In this document: positions 22,310 to 33,241 of the stretch, one piece after another | Layout of the letters: the number at the start of each line of letters is the position of its first letter | Numbering within the stretch: position 1 is the stretch's first letter | Origin: Symbiodinium sp. CCMP2592 | Lineage: Eukaryota; Sar; Dinophyceae; Suessiales; Symbiodiniaceae | Direction: 5' to 3' | Assembly (NCBI GenBank): GCA_905221615.1 | Contig: CAJNDT010006148.1 | Coordinates: 194,501 to 258,500 of the forward strand | Length of the DNA: 64,000 nt | Program-made: the position numbers and the translations under genes | The notes under the pieces: generated by a model | Told to the model about the DNA's origin: nothing | Database searches by the model: none | What the model saw: only the letters and a program-made list of their open reading frames with translations

Positions 22310-22378
22310 GTACTGTTGCTGTCGCTGCTGCATTCGGTGATCAATGGCCATGCGAAGTCTCAAATCCTAAATCTGAAA
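22310..22378 (+). CDS. Candidate coding exon next to an E element
   Basis: Acceptor gatgtgcag. Sample LLLSLLHSVINGHAKSQIL. The frame runs up to the family E palindrome at 22386. A further piece at 22487-22523 (acceptor attgccttccag, sample RQSRESSRSRE) could be the next exon. Confidence 0.45.
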
Positions 22379-22385
22379 CAGATCC

Positions 22386-22473
22386 CTAGGGCTCCAGATA
22401 CCTAAATAGTGGGTTATTAACCATATTCTATAAATCCCAATAACCTACTATTTAGGCAGCTGGAGGTTTAGGG
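22386..22473. mobile_element. Family E inverted repeat
   Basis: Arms ctagggctccagatacctaa and ctatttaggcagctggag. Confidence 0.8.
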
Positions 22474-23235
22474 GATTGCCTTCCAGAAACGACAGTCCCG
22501 AGAGTCCAGTCGCAGTCGTGAGGGTGATGCTGCTAATTATTGGTTGGCAGCGGGGCCTAACTTGGCCTTAGGGGTACTTAGAACTAATTCTTATTTTCGG
22601 TTAGTATAATCCCTAAGAAGCAGCTAAAATTATATTTTTCGCTAGGGTTCCAAGTTCATGGCGTTGGGGCTGCCAAGATCGACGAGTGCGGGTTAGCAAG
22701 GGGTGCCTGCAACGGGGGATGCTAGCCATAAATACCCGAGTTTGTATGTGCAACGTAAGTTTTTTCAAAGCCCCTGAAGGTGGAAGAACCCTGAACCCGA
22801 AACCCTATCAAGGAAATGAGCCCTTACACATGTGTATATGTATGCATGTACGCATGTATGTGTGTATGTATGTGCATATAGATATATACACATACATATT
22901 TGTATACATTTATTATGCAATCGTAGGTATAATATATTATTATACGTATACGTACAGTATATGTACATGTATGTACACATATATACATATGTACAAACCT
23001 ATGAGGGCTCGTAAAGCCTTTCTTTGCTCAAATACAGCCCTTGTACCGCCATAAAGAGCCCTGATTATGAATGCTCATAAGCACCTATATCCCTACACAC
23101 CCTAGAAACCCGGTATCTCAGTATGACACTTCTAGTACCCAGCACCCAGAAACCTGCTAGACAGTAGGTCGCAATTTTGGACAGCACATTGTTCTGGAGC
23201 TAGGACCCTACCCTAAACCCTGAACCCAGGGTTAG

Positions 23236-23329
23236 GAGTGTCTCGAAGGAGCTGCTCCATCGCCTGCGCCAGCGCGCCCCATCTTTGGATGTCGAGGCTA
23301 CAGCCACTCGGCTTGCTCCCCCTTTTTGA
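23236..23329 (+). CDS. Candidate coding exon
   Basis: Acceptor after the C-rich stretch ending gggttag. Sample KELLHRLRQRAPSLDVEATA, stop at about 23327. GC-rich third positions. Confidence 0.45.
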
Positions 23330-23926
23330 GGCTGGGATTTGCGTGTACGGTTTTCTATGCTTCTATAACTTGCCTTAAAATGGTGGGGCTTCATCGGGGT
23401 GTATGGTTCTATGACTTGTTTTATTTTGGGACTTCACGTGGGGTCTGATGTTATGAGGTTGGATGGGGTTTGTTAATTCGATCCGGGTTCCATAAATAAT
23501 TTGCTTGCAGGGTTGCACAGGAGTCTAATCATGCTCCCCAATGTATTTGCTTTTTCGGCTAATCACAAAGTAGTCAAAGAAAGACTGCGTTGGAAGCAAT
23601 TAGGTAAACAACAAGCCTTGAGCTCCCACTTACACTCCGCAAGATTCCAATTGGGTTGGCACGCCCATCAGTGAATGATGTTCGGGTTGGTCTGTTGGGA
23701 TTTGGATGCCCCGCCGGTTCAGGAAGCCGAGTGGCGAAGGAGCACACCATACCGACTACCTGAACAAGTTTGAGTAACCTACTCCCGATAAGATATACCC
23801 AAAGCTTCTAAAAATCAAAAATCAGAGCCACTCACAAGTCCCAGTTCCACTTGGAAGTTCGCATATGGTAAGTTGTGCTACAACCATAGTCCCTAAGCCC
23901 TGGGCTCCTAAACCCTAAAGCGTTAG

Positions 23927-24056
23927 GTTATCAATGCGTGGTCGCTGGCCAAGTTACAGGAGGCTCGTCAGGGTCGGAGCGACTTCCTGCTTTGGTGGAA
24001 CCTCCCTTCACGGAACTTTGCACGGCGATGTAGGATGTCAGCAATATTTTTGACAG
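23927..24056 (+). CDS. Candidate coding exon
   Basis: Acceptor taaagcgttag, donor GTTGTT. Sample NAWSLAKLQEARQGRSDFLL. A shorter version would end at the GT near 23995. Confidence 0.55.
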
Positions 24057-24821
24057 GTTGTTAGGAATGCAAGTTAGGGAGTTTTTCGGGAGGAGTTTCT
24101 GTTGGGTTCAAGAGTTTTTTCGACGAGCCAGGAGCTTCCTGATGCTTTCTCTTAGATAGGTGTCCCGTTTAAGGATTGTGTTTCAGGGTTCAGAGTTTTG
24201 CAGAAGACCTGGAATGTGGGTTTTGGTGTTTTCCAGCTCGATCGGCTGCAGTTTGGAAAGATTTTGTTAGTTTTGATGTGGCTTTGGATTTTTTGGGGGT
24301 TTGTAACCACAACTCAAACCCCAAGCCCCACATCTCTGTTCATCCCTCACCACGGCCTAAACCAACAGAATTGAAACCCTAGCCCCAGGTAACCAGCCTT
24401 AGTACGAACGGACAAAGCGAACAAAGCAATCCCAAACTCGAACCCCAAACTCTAGACCAAAACTCGAACCCCAAACTCTAGACCAAAGAGATCCGAAGGT
24501 CGTAGACTCAGACCAGAAGCTATCGACCTAGAAACTGCCAGCTCCACTCCCAAACCCTGACCAAAAAAAATGATAAACATGAGACCCAAGCTTGAAAACG
24601 AAAGCTCAAAAACCGAGCCACATAGCCTGAACCCAAAAAATTGGCCCACCCTACTCCAGCCACATACCCTAACCGCAAGGCCTTTCTCAACACAGACTGC
24701 CAAGACCAACCAAAAACCTAGATATTCAATCCCATGACAATTGCAAGAATCCGAACAAACTGAACAAGCTATATGAGCACGCTATACGACCATACGACTA
24801 TACGAAACTCTACAAGTATAG

Positions 24822-24891
24822 ATTTCGAGGCGCAGACTGCGATCCCCGAGGGCTTCCAGGAGGCTCTTTGCTCTGCCGTGGAGAGGCGGAG
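24822..24891 (+). CDS. Candidate coding exon
   Basis: Acceptor tacaagtatag, donor GTGGCC. Sample TAIPEGFQEALCSAVERRR. The G-rich telomere-like array begins 24 bp after the donor. Confidence 0.5.
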
Positions 24892-24914
24892 GTGGCCCAC
24901 TGCAACTACCGAAA

Positions 24915-24959
24915 ATTAGGGTTTGGGGGTTTAAGGTTTAGGGGTTTAGGGTTTAGGGA
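24915..24959 (+). repeat. Telomere-like array, G-rich strand
   Basis: Right of the exon island 24822-24891. Confidence 0.8.
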
Positions 24960-24986
24960 ACTACCCTAAGCGTCCAAGTACCCAAA

Positions 24987-25070
24987 TGGGAGTTTCCGAA
25001 AATTCGGGATACCTTATTATTTTGGAGTCCTTACAAATAAGTAATTGGGGCCCCCTTCGTTCGCAAAAGT
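24987..25070. mobile_element. Diverged or truncated family C copy
   Basis: Left arm gggagtttccgaaaat is clear; the rest is only loosely related. Confidence 0.5.
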
Positions 25071-25126
25071 TCCACATTTAAGGGTACCATAAGGGTTCTA
25101 TAAATAAAATGAGGAATCTAGAGGGT

Positions 25127-25245
25127 TTAGGGTTTAAGGGTCCATGTACCCAAATAGTATATACTTCGGCCTTCAAGTAGTCCCTATACAGGTACATTGA
25201 GACCAATGTATCTACTATTTGGGTACATGGACCCTTAAGGGTACC
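25127..25245. mobile_element. Family O inverted repeat
   Basis: Arms aagggtccatgtacccaaat and atttgggtacatggaccctt. Confidence 0.8.
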
Positions 25246-25332
25246 TTACACCTGAAGTTTCGTCGTTTTCCTCGGTTAAGAGGATTCGAACACCTGAAGT
25301 TTCGCACTTTTCCTTGCTGAAGAGGAAATGAC
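25246..25332 (+). CDS. Candidate C-terminal exon made of a 14-codon tandem repeat
   Basis: Two imperfect 42-bp copies (25249-25290 and 25291-25332) are in one frame: TPEVSSFSSVKRIR then TPEVSHFSLLKRK and a TGA. The substitutions preserve the pattern PEVSxFSxxKR. A family O palindrome ends directly upstream at 25245. Confidence 0.45.
25249..25332. repeat. 42-bp tandem repeat, in frame
   Basis: Units begin cacctgaagtttcg and end aagaggatt or aagaggaaa. Confidence 0.75.
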
Positions 25333-25554
25333 TCCAGTTTCTAAGAAGGTGCATGGTTTGTTGATCAGGGTTTTGGAGGGTTCCTGTAGGGCTTTGTTGG
25401 GGTCTATAGGTTGTTTTACGTGGTTATCATGGGGTGTGGTTTGCTATTGCTGGTGTTTCATACTCCTGCAAAGTATCTGCATAGTATTCAGTAGGAAGTG
25501 CTTTTATCTGCTATCACGGCTTGGGCAGAGAGAGACACAGTGTCAGTTTAACAT

Positions 25555-25636
25555 ACAGGATGCTCAGGAATCGTTGGGGCCTGAGGGTACCATGGTGTTA
25601 AGGTTTTATGCGGTGCACGGGATGTTGGCGACTTGA
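25555..25636 (+). CDS. Candidate coding exon with stop
   Basis: Acceptor taacatacag. Sample AQESLGPEGTMVLRFYAV, stop TGA at 25634. Confidence 0.4.
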
Positions 25637-25997
25637 ATGTTGGAAGCCCTAAAGGAATTAAGTCCTTAAGGCTTTCGGGCTTGAAGTTCGGATGATTTTG
25701 TTCTCAGGCTTGCGGGGACCGGTAACCCCAACTGAAACCTGCACATGAAGCCTGCTCCGACAAGTACTGCGGAACGCTGATTTCCCAAACCTCCTTTGTC
25801 TAAGGGCTCTAGCCCTAAGCCCAGAGCCTGGAAAATGAGTGGTGCCATTCCTTCGGAGTCCTCATTACAAGAGTAACATCGCGCCACGCCAAGCTCTACT
25901 CTAATCATTAAGGCCTAAACCCTAAACATCGAACCCCACACCCTAAATCCTAACCCCAAAATGTGATAAATCATCCTAAATCCTAAGCTGTTTGCAG

Positions 25998-26093
25998 GTC
26001 GGAGTTCAGTGGCCGACATTTGGCCACGGTCCTCTGGGCCTTTGCGAAATCCCCGGCTGGGAGATTGGACACAGCTCCTCGGATTGCTTCAGG
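25998..26093 (+). CDS. Candidate coding exon
   Basis: Thirty-two codons, phase 0 at both ends. Acceptor gctgtttgcag, donor GTTTGG. Sample WPTFGHGPLGLCEIPGWEIG. It shows the flank pattern well: CCCTAAA-type sequence on the left, GTTTGGGGTGTAGGG on the right. Confidence 0.6.
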
Positions 26094-26300
26094 GTTTGGG
26101 GTGTAGGGTTTAGGGTTCAGGGTTTAGGTTTATGTTTGGGGCTTGGGGTTTCAGGTGCAAGATACGAAATTGTTCAATGTTAGAGATTTGGGTGTAAGAG
26201 TGTAAGATTCGGGGCTCAGGGGTTGGGGTGCAAAGGTTTGGGGTGGTAGACCAGCCCGTGAACCTTAAGCGCTTTGAAGTGAGTGGCTGAATACATGTCT

Positions 26301-26484
26301 AGTGCAAGCGGCAGCGCAAGTCTTATTCATCCTGCATCTAGGATTCAACGAAGTGCAAAAGCTGCTGGCAACACCAGCACCAGCACCACCCCTCATGCAA
26401 CTCCAGGAAATCAAAGAAGGCCCCTTGTGGCTGGAAGCAGGTCGAGCAGGGAAGGTCCCACAGACTTTACTACGGGGTAGCTAG
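26301..26484 (+). CDS. Candidate coding exon, frame uncertain
   Basis: One frame reads LFILHLGFNEVQKLLATPAP and ends at TAG 26482. A second open frame over the same bases is Ser/Thr/Ala rich (AAGNTSTSTTPHATPG). Confidence 0.4.
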
Positions 26485-26547
26485 GGTCCGATTGAGAGCA
26501 GTTGCAGGGTCGACGGAGACCCGATGCCTTCACCCAAGCCCCAGCCC

Positions 26548-26655
26548 TACTATGGGGGCCTACATGATTACCTATACTACTGTGGGTGTTCCATATTATA
26601 GTTTCAGTAAAATGGGCCCCGAAACCCCATTCTATTCATGAAGGCCCCTATAATA
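26548..26655. mobile_element. Family G inverted repeat
   Basis: gggggcctacatgattacc and ttcatgaaggcccctataat arms with a ggttcc...gggccccaaaacc core. Confidence 0.75.
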
Positions 26656-26714
26656 TCCTAAATCGCCCTCGTCAACCCCAAACCCTCGCTTTCTCCTCCA
26701 CCTGTTCTTGTGAG

Positions 26715-26747
26715 CCCGCGCGCTTTGGGTGGAATCGTCAGCGCAGG
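26715..26747 (+). CDS. Candidate short exon
   Basis: Very good acceptor (ctccacctgttcttgtgag), donor GTTTGT. Eleven codons, sample ARFGWNRQRR. Confidence 0.4.
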
Positions 26748-26974
26748 GTTTGTAGGGTTTACCGATAAGCGGTATCTGTCCAGGGAAGTTCGGGTTTACT
26801 AGTTCTGGGTTAATTACTGGTTTGCCTGTGTTTTGATATTTACTCCGTTTCTGTTCAAGTGTTTGTCTGTATTGTTCATAACTACACATAGTGACGGTGG
26901 TGTACGAACATGGGTATGCAACAAAAGGTACATTGTATAATGCAAAAAACAAATACACACGCACTTCGTCTGAG

Positions 26975-27144
26975 GCGGCTTGAATGCCAGACCATCTACA
27001 GAAGGAGCCCTACCGCTAACCTTAAAAACTCGAGGCGATCAGCCCCACATGGCAGAATCCACAAGTGTGCAGGTGGCGTCACTGGCGACAGAGGTTCCAC
27101 GTCTCCTGCCGGTGCCTGTTCGTGAATTTCGCAGCAGCCAAGGG
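26975..27144 (+). CDS. Candidate coding exon
   Basis: Acceptor cttcgtctgag, donor GTTTCA. Sample AESTSVQVASLATEVPRLLP. Fifty-six codons with a consistent frame; no family. Confidence 0.55.
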
Positions 27145-27539
27145 GTTTCAGGGTTATGGGTTTCGAGCGTGGTGAATTTGGATTCCTTATCTGCTGTAGG
27201 GCTTATCCATTTTGTTGCTTCCTCAGTTGCTCTCCGACCTGTAAAGTCTTGCGTCTTGGGACACTCTAGTACAAAATAGCCCTAAGCCCTAAACCCTAAA
27301 CTCCCCAAACGCCCTAAACCCCCTAAACCCTTAACCCTAAGCCGCAAAGTCTAGTCTAGCATAGTTCAGTATGGTATGAGCATTTCTGTCTGCCTCAGGT
27401 GTCTGGCCTGCCTGGCGCTTGCTCTGGTTATATCGGCTTTAGCCAAGGCCCCCAGAGGTCCCCTTTTGCCCTGTAATTCTGCTCTGTCCTCAATGACATT
27501 GAATAATCGGATAACAGGTATCCGTCATATCTTGGGGAA

Positions 27540-27743
27540 GTTACAGTAAACTCCATAAAGTTGGAAACCGGATTAAGGCCAAATAGAGCTGGGATTCCCT
27601 ATACATTACTCTTGAGGATTGAGGCTACTGGGTTCCCAACTTTTGGGCTTCTACTATACACCCCTATAACTAAAAACCCCCATAAACCCTAAAGATCCCT
27701 TAAAGGAGCCCCTATAGATCCCCATGCGGGTAGCTTAAGATAA
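27540..27743. mobile_element. Family D inverted repeat plus co-duplicated flank
   Basis: Same arrangement as 1123-1332, including the flank and its end at tagcttaagataac. Confidence 0.8.
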
Positions 27744-27998
27744 CAGAAGAGTACCGGAGGTTCCTGTCATGCACCCAGGGCCTCCCACGAGAGCGCATGG
27801 ACCCGACACCCCCGGAAGCTTTGCCCTCGAAAGCCTGAGCCCGAAGGGGCTCCCAGAGCCTCAAAACCCGAAACCCCGAGCCTTCAAACTATAAGCCCCA
27901 AAACCGTAAACCCGAAACCTTAAAGTTCTGAGCCTCAAAGCATTAAACCCTGAACCTTAAAACCAAAAGCCTCGAAGGCCAAAGCTGTGAAGTCTGAG

Positions 27999-28087
27999 GA
28001 CATGTCTGCGCAGGGCCTCGCAAACTGCTTCTTTGCCCTGGCCAGCCATGGGCCCTGGGTGCTCGGGGGGGGGGGGCTCTCCCTAGG
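27999..28087 (+). CDS. Candidate coding exon
   Basis: Acceptor gtgaagtctgag, donor GTTGAG. Sample GLANCFFALASHGPWVLGG. Contains a run of ten G (28069-28078) that may slip. C-rich repeat on the left, TTTAGGG on the right. Confidence 0.55.
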
Positions 28088-28207
28088 GTTGAGGGTTTAG
28101 GGTCCTGGGCTTTGGGGTTTCGGGCCTTCCGGTTTAGGCTTTAAAAGAGGCTTTTGAGTTGAGGGTCTGGGTAGCTGAAAATGGCTCTATGTACCACCGG
28201 ATATGAA

Positions 28208-28319
28208 CTAGGACCTAGAGTACACCCTTGTTCCCTGATTTTAGGGTTCAGGTTCCCTTAGAAGCCCCTTTAACCCAAAAACGGCACCCTTTTTATTCCT
28301 AGGTTTCTCCTAGGTCTAG
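28208..28319. mobile_element. Family F element
   Basis: Starts ctaggacctagagtac and ends tttctcctaggtctag; flanks TGAA and AGAA. Confidence 0.8.
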
Positions 28320-28553
28320 AGAATGGTTCTCAGACGGGGTGGGTAGATCCTACGTGATGATTTCGCCCTATGCAGAGGGAAATGTCGTGTGGTTCATTTT
28401 AGGACCGGGTACAAGTGGACCCTAAGTAATTGGAATGTGGGTTAAATTATACTGATACTGTTCTGGATACAAGCAGAAAGACGATGTCATGTCGAAGTAT
28501 TCAGACTTCAGAGATGAGTTTACAGGAACTCAAATTGCCACAACCTCCTTTGT

Positions 28554-28745
28554 TTGGTGGGGTCATGGTATGAAGCCTACACTGAATTTGTAAGTGCTGA
28601 GATTGATAATTCACATTCGGCAACTCAAGGCACTGCGTCCTTCCGCAGCCGCTATTGGCTCGCAATTTTGTCCTTTGGATTCGATTGGAGTGCTTACAAC
28701 TGGAAACACAGCAGAGATGGCAGCTGTGATCTCGACACTTGTCTA
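28554..28745 (+). CDS. Candidate coding region upstream of a diverged A element
   Basis: Open frame; samples YEAYTEFVSAEIDNSHSAT and YWLAILSFGFDWSAYNWK. An internal AG after gtccttccgcag may be an acceptor. The frame runs into an old family A copy at about 28746-28862. Confidence 0.4.
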
Positions 28746-28862
28746 ACTATTACTTGGATGTTCATGGCTATAGTAATAAGTGGGGATGTAAGTAGGGTAA
28801 CTATACCTATAACCCATATCAGGGGCCTTATAACCTCAAATATAACTACCCATGAACCTCGA
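28746..28862. mobile_element. Old, diverged family A-like copy
   Basis: ttacttggatgttcatgg and ccatgaacctcgaag with a related core (gggtaactatacctataac). Confidence 0.5.
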
Positions 28863-29131
28863 AGGAGGGACCCTGTAGCCCTCACAAACCAAAGCGAACG
28901 AAGGAGCAGCCTTGTCGTTTCCAGGGTCTTTGGCCTTGAGCCTTGGGTTTAGGGTTTTGGGTTTAGGGTTTTGGGTTTAGGGTTTTTGGGGTGCTGGGTT
29001 GCATTCAGCGGCCCGCCATAAGGGGCCCGAAGAATACGTAGTAGTCTTCCTGTGTGGCACTTTCGGCAGCATTTGAGTTTCCCTTACTACTTCCAGCGGT
29101 TCGGTGGAGGCACCGTTTCATGAACAATCTT

Positions 29132-29221
29132 CTTACCTTTGGTTAGTAGGGAATGGAAGAATGGTAGTAATAGTAGTTATAATTGCACCCCATTTCTCCA
29201 TTCCCTACTAACCAAAGTAAG
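29132..29221. mobile_element. Family I inverted repeat
   Basis: Ends cttacctttggttagtaggg and cctactaaccaaagtaag; TCTT on both sides. Confidence 0.85.
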
Positions 29222-29733
29222 TCTTAGGGACACCGATTCAAGCATGGCCCGTGATCGATGCCCTGGTTGAAAATTAAAGGGCTCAGCGGCTCAACTCTAT
29301 TTCTTAAAGTTCAAGAAAGTTTGCTTCGTTATAGTACAATGATCTCGGTCACGTTTGGTAATGCTTCCTGATTGGGTTTTAGCTACTGTACAGATAGGGG
29401 CCTCCGGCGACATAGTTTTCTTACATTTTGCTTAAGCAGAGTGGAGATAATATGGGTGTTATCCCTAAGCCCTAAACCCTCAACTCTGAACACTAGATTA
29501 CGTGTTAGCGCTCCAGCCTCGGTTGTCCATGTCGAACAGCCGACCATTCTGGGCTCTATATTATATGTAGGAGTTTGGGAGTAAGGGTTTAGCATGCATA
29601 GGTATAGGTTTCAGACTATAGGGTTTCAGACTTTAGGGTTTAAGAATTAGAGATTACGCATACGATTTGTCGGATTGTTCAATTCGTAGGTTTTAGGATT
29701 CAGGGTTGTCTCAATTCTTGGGAAGCCTGCTTC

Positions 29734-29946
29734 ATGGCAGTGCCTCCCGTCATTGAGGAGACCGTGGAAGACCCTCCCATCAATGAGGAGACCACGGACG
29801 CCAGCTCATCAATCCCCAAAGTTGAAAAGAAGCGAAAGATGATGGAGGCGAAGATCGGTGTAAAGCTCTGCGAGACAAAGCCACTGCCGACAAGGGAGGG
29901 ACGCGCCAACCAAGATGACAAATCGTGTGTTGATTCATTCATTTGA
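29734..29946 (+). CDS. Candidate coding exon, acidic low-complexity
   Basis: ATG at 29734, stop at 29944. Two similar units PPVIEETVED and PPINEETTDA, then SIPKVEKKRKMMEAKIG. Third positions favour C/G. A real exon may end at a donor before the stop. Confidence 0.5.
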   Translation: MAVPPVIEETVEDPPINEETTDASSSIPKVEKKRKMMEAKIGVKLCETKPLPTREGRANQDDKSCVDSFI

Positions 29947-29994
29947 GCCTTTCGTTATAGGGCTTCGTAGTGCGTAAGGCCCAGAACAGGTGGT

Positions 29995-30093
29995 ATGGCG
30001 CTTACAGCGGGGTTCCGCGTTCCGTGGGTTGCCCTCACCCCCGTAGAGGAACCTCGCATAAGCCATAAGCTCGGGCTTGGGTTCCTTTTCTAG
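29995..30093 (+). CDS. Candidate coding exon
   Basis: Begins at ATG 29995; sample VPWVALTPVEEPRISHKLG, stop TAG at 30091. A GT donor at 30050 is possible. Confidence 0.4.
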   Translation: MALTAGFRVPWVALTPVEEPRISHKLGLGFLF

Positions 30094-30205
30094 AGGACCT
30101 CCCCACAGGCCCGCATGAGATCAGTGTAGTTTGCAGTTTTGTTGAAAGGGATCTCTTGCTTTCAGAATCTCCGTTCTTCTAGTTGTTATTGGTAGGCGGG
30201 AACAG

Positions 30206-30319
30206 ATGTATTGGTTGACGTGGCCGTTGCACTTCCTACCGACGTCCGACGGCGTTCTCAAGGCGAAGAGACTCCATAATATCGAGTGGAAGACTTTCAA
30301 CTTTGTTGGGCCTCGATGA
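30206..30319 (+). CDS. Candidate coding exon with stop
   Basis: Sample YWLTWPLHFLPTSDGVLKAK; ends at TGA 30317. A 109-codon frame on the other strand covers the same bases but is Arg/Cys-rich and looks like a shadow. Confidence 0.45.
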   Translation: MYWLTWPLHFLPTSDGVLKAKRLHNIEWKTFNFVGPR

Positions 30320-30540
30320 CGGCGGGTTGTCCTGTTTGAGCAGTGGACCGCCGCAAAAGCGCACTCTTTTGCCCCATAACTGCAGATTGTTGTTTGATTT
30401 TGGTGCTGTTGCCTGCAAAGTCTGCAAAGTGTGCATCTAAGGGAGTTCAAGAACGGCTATGCTCAGGACAGCCCAACGCACCTGGGACTGTTTCGGGGTT
30501 TCTGGCTAAGGGTTTTTGGGTTCGGATTTCGTTTCGGATA

Positions 30541-30641
30541 TGCGAGTTTCCGAAAATAGGGGACCCTAATATACTTACTAGTAGGATCCTTTATTATAAG
30601 GACCCCAAGTTAAGGTACCCCTAATTTTCGGAAACTCCCAT
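30541..30641. mobile_element. Family C inverted repeat
   Basis: Ends gcgagtttccgaaaat and attttcggaaactccc. Confidence 0.85.
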
Positions 30642-30788
30642 AATATGGGATGTGCGGGTTAAGGTTTAGGACTTAGGGCCGGCGGGTTTGGCTGATGTCT
30701 TTCCCAGTTGCTCAGCTTTTGTGTCCCAAATTCCCTGCGATTTCGTAGACCCTAAAAACCCTAAACCCAAAGCCCTAAACCATATCAG

Positions 30789-30850
30789 CCATAGACGAAG
30801 TGATAAGCTGGACATTCGTGTTGTTCGCCGCAGAGGCCAAACAGCTACAT
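30789..30850 (+). CDS. Candidate coding exon
   Basis: Acceptor accatatcag, donor GTTACA. Sample IDEVISWTFVLFAAEAKQLH. CCCTAAA-type sequence on both sides. Confidence 0.4.
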
Positions 30851-31189
30851 GTTACACCCTAAACCCTCAAGGGCCTAAACCCTAAACCGTAGCACGTCTC
30901 CTTCCAAAGTGAAGGTCCCCAAGCAAGAGTTGCGGCTGCCATTGCTGGGATTCTAGGATGCTCTAGGATACTCGGATTCTAGGTGTTTAGGGGGCTAGGA
31001 TCGGTAATTCTGGCATGTGGGGCTTTGAATGAGGCCGGCATGACTGTCCACTACGGGGTTAACGTTCTTACAAGACTGTATATCGGTATATACTATCTAT
31101 ATATATATATATGTATGTGTGTAGTGGCTTTGAGGCTTGGGCCGGTAGTTGAGGATTATACAGTTACAAGATGTTACAAGGGTTCCCTA

Positions 31190-31313
31190 GCCACGAGGTT
31201 CAAGGTCTCGAGAATCAGAAACATCCACAACGTCTCGAGACGCCAACATTCTGGAACCTTACACCGTGGTATGATTTCTGTGTTTGTGTATCTACAGGGC
31301 ATCCTTCGTCAAG
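31190..31313 (+). CDS. Candidate coding exon
   Basis: Donor GTATGT, the best consensus donor in this part. Sample HRGMISVFVYLQGILRQ. Left border not fixed. Confidence 0.45.
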
Positions 31314-31715
31314 GTATGTTGTGAAGCCCCTGCTGTGCTTGAAGCCAACATTGAACCTTCGGCCGGAAACAGTAGACTCCCAAACCAGAAAATCGAATGA
31401 CATCTTGGTAGGAGATAGTAGTCAGGTGCGCCACCGATGTGGACACCGAGAGCACCGGGGCGAGCTCTTCTGAGGACGGGACGGCTCCTTGCCCGCAAGG
31501 ACCTTCAGGGCGCTGAACCCCTATGCCCGGAACCCTGGAATACCACACACACCTAACCCGAAGCCCGAATCCCAGGTCACTAACTCCCAAACGCTAAACC
31601 GTAAAACACCCACAGTAAAGCCGTAAAGGCCTAAATCTGTAACCGTAAAGCTTGTTCGGTTTTACATGAGGCCCTCAACCCTGCAGCCGGAGCCCTTTCT
31701 GTTGAGGCTTTTGAG

Positions 31716-31808
31716 GTTTACTCCTTTAAAGTCGTGTCCCAGCTTCAAGCCCGCAAGAGAAGAACCCTAGAGGACCACTCAAAACTCAAAACAGGCAAAC
31801 TACCCTAA
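31716..31808 (+). CDS. Candidate coding exon with stop
   Basis: Acceptor ttctgttgaggcttttgag. Sample KVVSQLQARKRRTLEDHSK, stop TAA at 31806. Confidence 0.45.
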   Translation, partial: VYSFKVVSQLQARKRRTLEDHSKLKTGKLP

Positions 31809-32045
31809 AGCTCCAGCCCTGTCCGGTTGAGCATGTTCTGTGACTACCTAGAATCCCCCACGGCCCTCTGCCACTAGCCCTGACGACACGCTATTGACGA
31901 CCATAAGCGCCCCTTCAAAGTACACCCTGGGCTGGGTTGTCCTGGCAGGGCTTGGGCTTGGGTAATTGCAATCCCCCGTCCCAAAGCCCTGGCAGGGCCT
32001 GGGTAATCACAAAGCCCCAACTGCATAAATGCCATTCCCCTTAGG

Positions 32046-32573
32046 GTGTCAGGCCTACCTGGGTTCTTGCGAAGTCCGAATGTAATCAAGTTTGAACTAC
32101 ATGATGAGGCCAGGGTGGGGTTAGACCTCAACCATCAAGGAGTGCCTGTCAGTCGAAGCGCTGCATTCCGGGAGCACCCCTACAACTCGCACGACCCACC
32201 TCAGAGTCCAAAACGAGAAACCTGGCTCCAGCTACGTGAGAAGGAAGACATGCTAGTTACGATGCATCCCTGGGATGGTAACTTGATGAACCGCCTGGAC
32301 TACTTGGCACGACTTTTCAATAGAAGCTTTCCAAAAAGTTATTTCAAGCATCCTGTAGAAGCTCATACACACCCTTGCACAGCCCAAAGTCAGAAGCTCT
32401 GGGATCAGGTCAAGGGCCGCCTTGTCGAAGTCCCCAAGAAGATCGGGATGCGCAACGTGCAGCTCATCATGGACGAGGACTCTCTGGGTTTCATATGGAT
32501 TATATGGACGGTTTTTTTTCAGGATGTCAGACGAAAGGCCAGGAAAAAGATTTGTGCATGGGTTCGGGAGTGA
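32046..32573 (+). CDS. Long open frame, probable coding exon(s)
   Basis: 175 codons open. The stretch 32394-32487 is clearly coding-like, with mostly C/G third positions (KLWDQVKGRLVEVPKK, MRNVQLIMDEDSL). A tract ggttttttttcag at 32510-32522 looks like an acceptor, but an intron between 32488 and it would be only 35 nt. No domain recognised. Confidence 0.5.
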   Translation: MSGLPGFLRSPNVIKFELHDEARVGLDLNHQGVPVSRSAAFREHPYNSHDPPQSPKRETWLQLREKEDMLVTMHPWDGNLMNRLDYLARLFNRSFPKSYFKHPVEAHTHPCTAQSQKLWDQVKGRLVEVPKKIGMRNVQLIMDEDSLGFIWIIWTVFFQDVRRKARKKICAWVRE

Positions 32574-33055
32574 GATGGTTCTATGAGGGTTCTGAAGCAT
32601 GCTGGCAGCCGTGAAATGGGAAGCATGTTGCAGAATGGCCACTCGTGAAAGGTTGTTTGCCCAGCCGGAACCGTGTAATTGCAGCTACTGAATGAGTAGT
32701 AATCGTACCCCCGTATAGTCTCTAGAGCAAATCGCCGCTGTTGAAAAACACATCTACTGCAAGGCCTTACGCCGATTCTTTAGTCCCTATAATTCTGAGT
32801 CCAGCGACGCAAAAGCAATGTGATTCGACAGCAACCGTGCCTTAGTAGTACATACCACTTATGCTCAAAATCTTGAAATACCTCCAACAACGTACATATC
32901 TCTTGTCGAGCTTTCCCTTTCTCCACAATCCGTAGTTTCAACGTTGCATCCCCGTGGCATCATGCAGATTCTTTGTAGCCCCTGCATCAGTGCAATATTA
33001 AGATGAGAGGTAGCGGGGGATCGTGTGGAGATTCAATAAATTACTCTACTCTATT

Positions 33056-33056
<1 letters not shown>

Positions 33057-33148
<92 letters not shown>
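33057..33148. repeat. (CTA)n microsatellite, about 30 units
   Basis: Uninterrupted triplets. Open frames of pure Leu or Val across it are artefacts of the repeat. Confidence 0.95.
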
Positions 33149-33241
33149 GCAGAAGGGAATGGAATTTGGTGTGATACAGGATTTGGGGCATCGAGCGTAG
33201 GGCCCGACAACACCTTCTCTGGAGCCTAGGTGGGTTTACTG

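Noticed and set aside
33023..33150. CRISPR-like array
   Set aside because: Simple triplet repeat with no spacers; no other regular repeat-spacer pattern occurs in the window.
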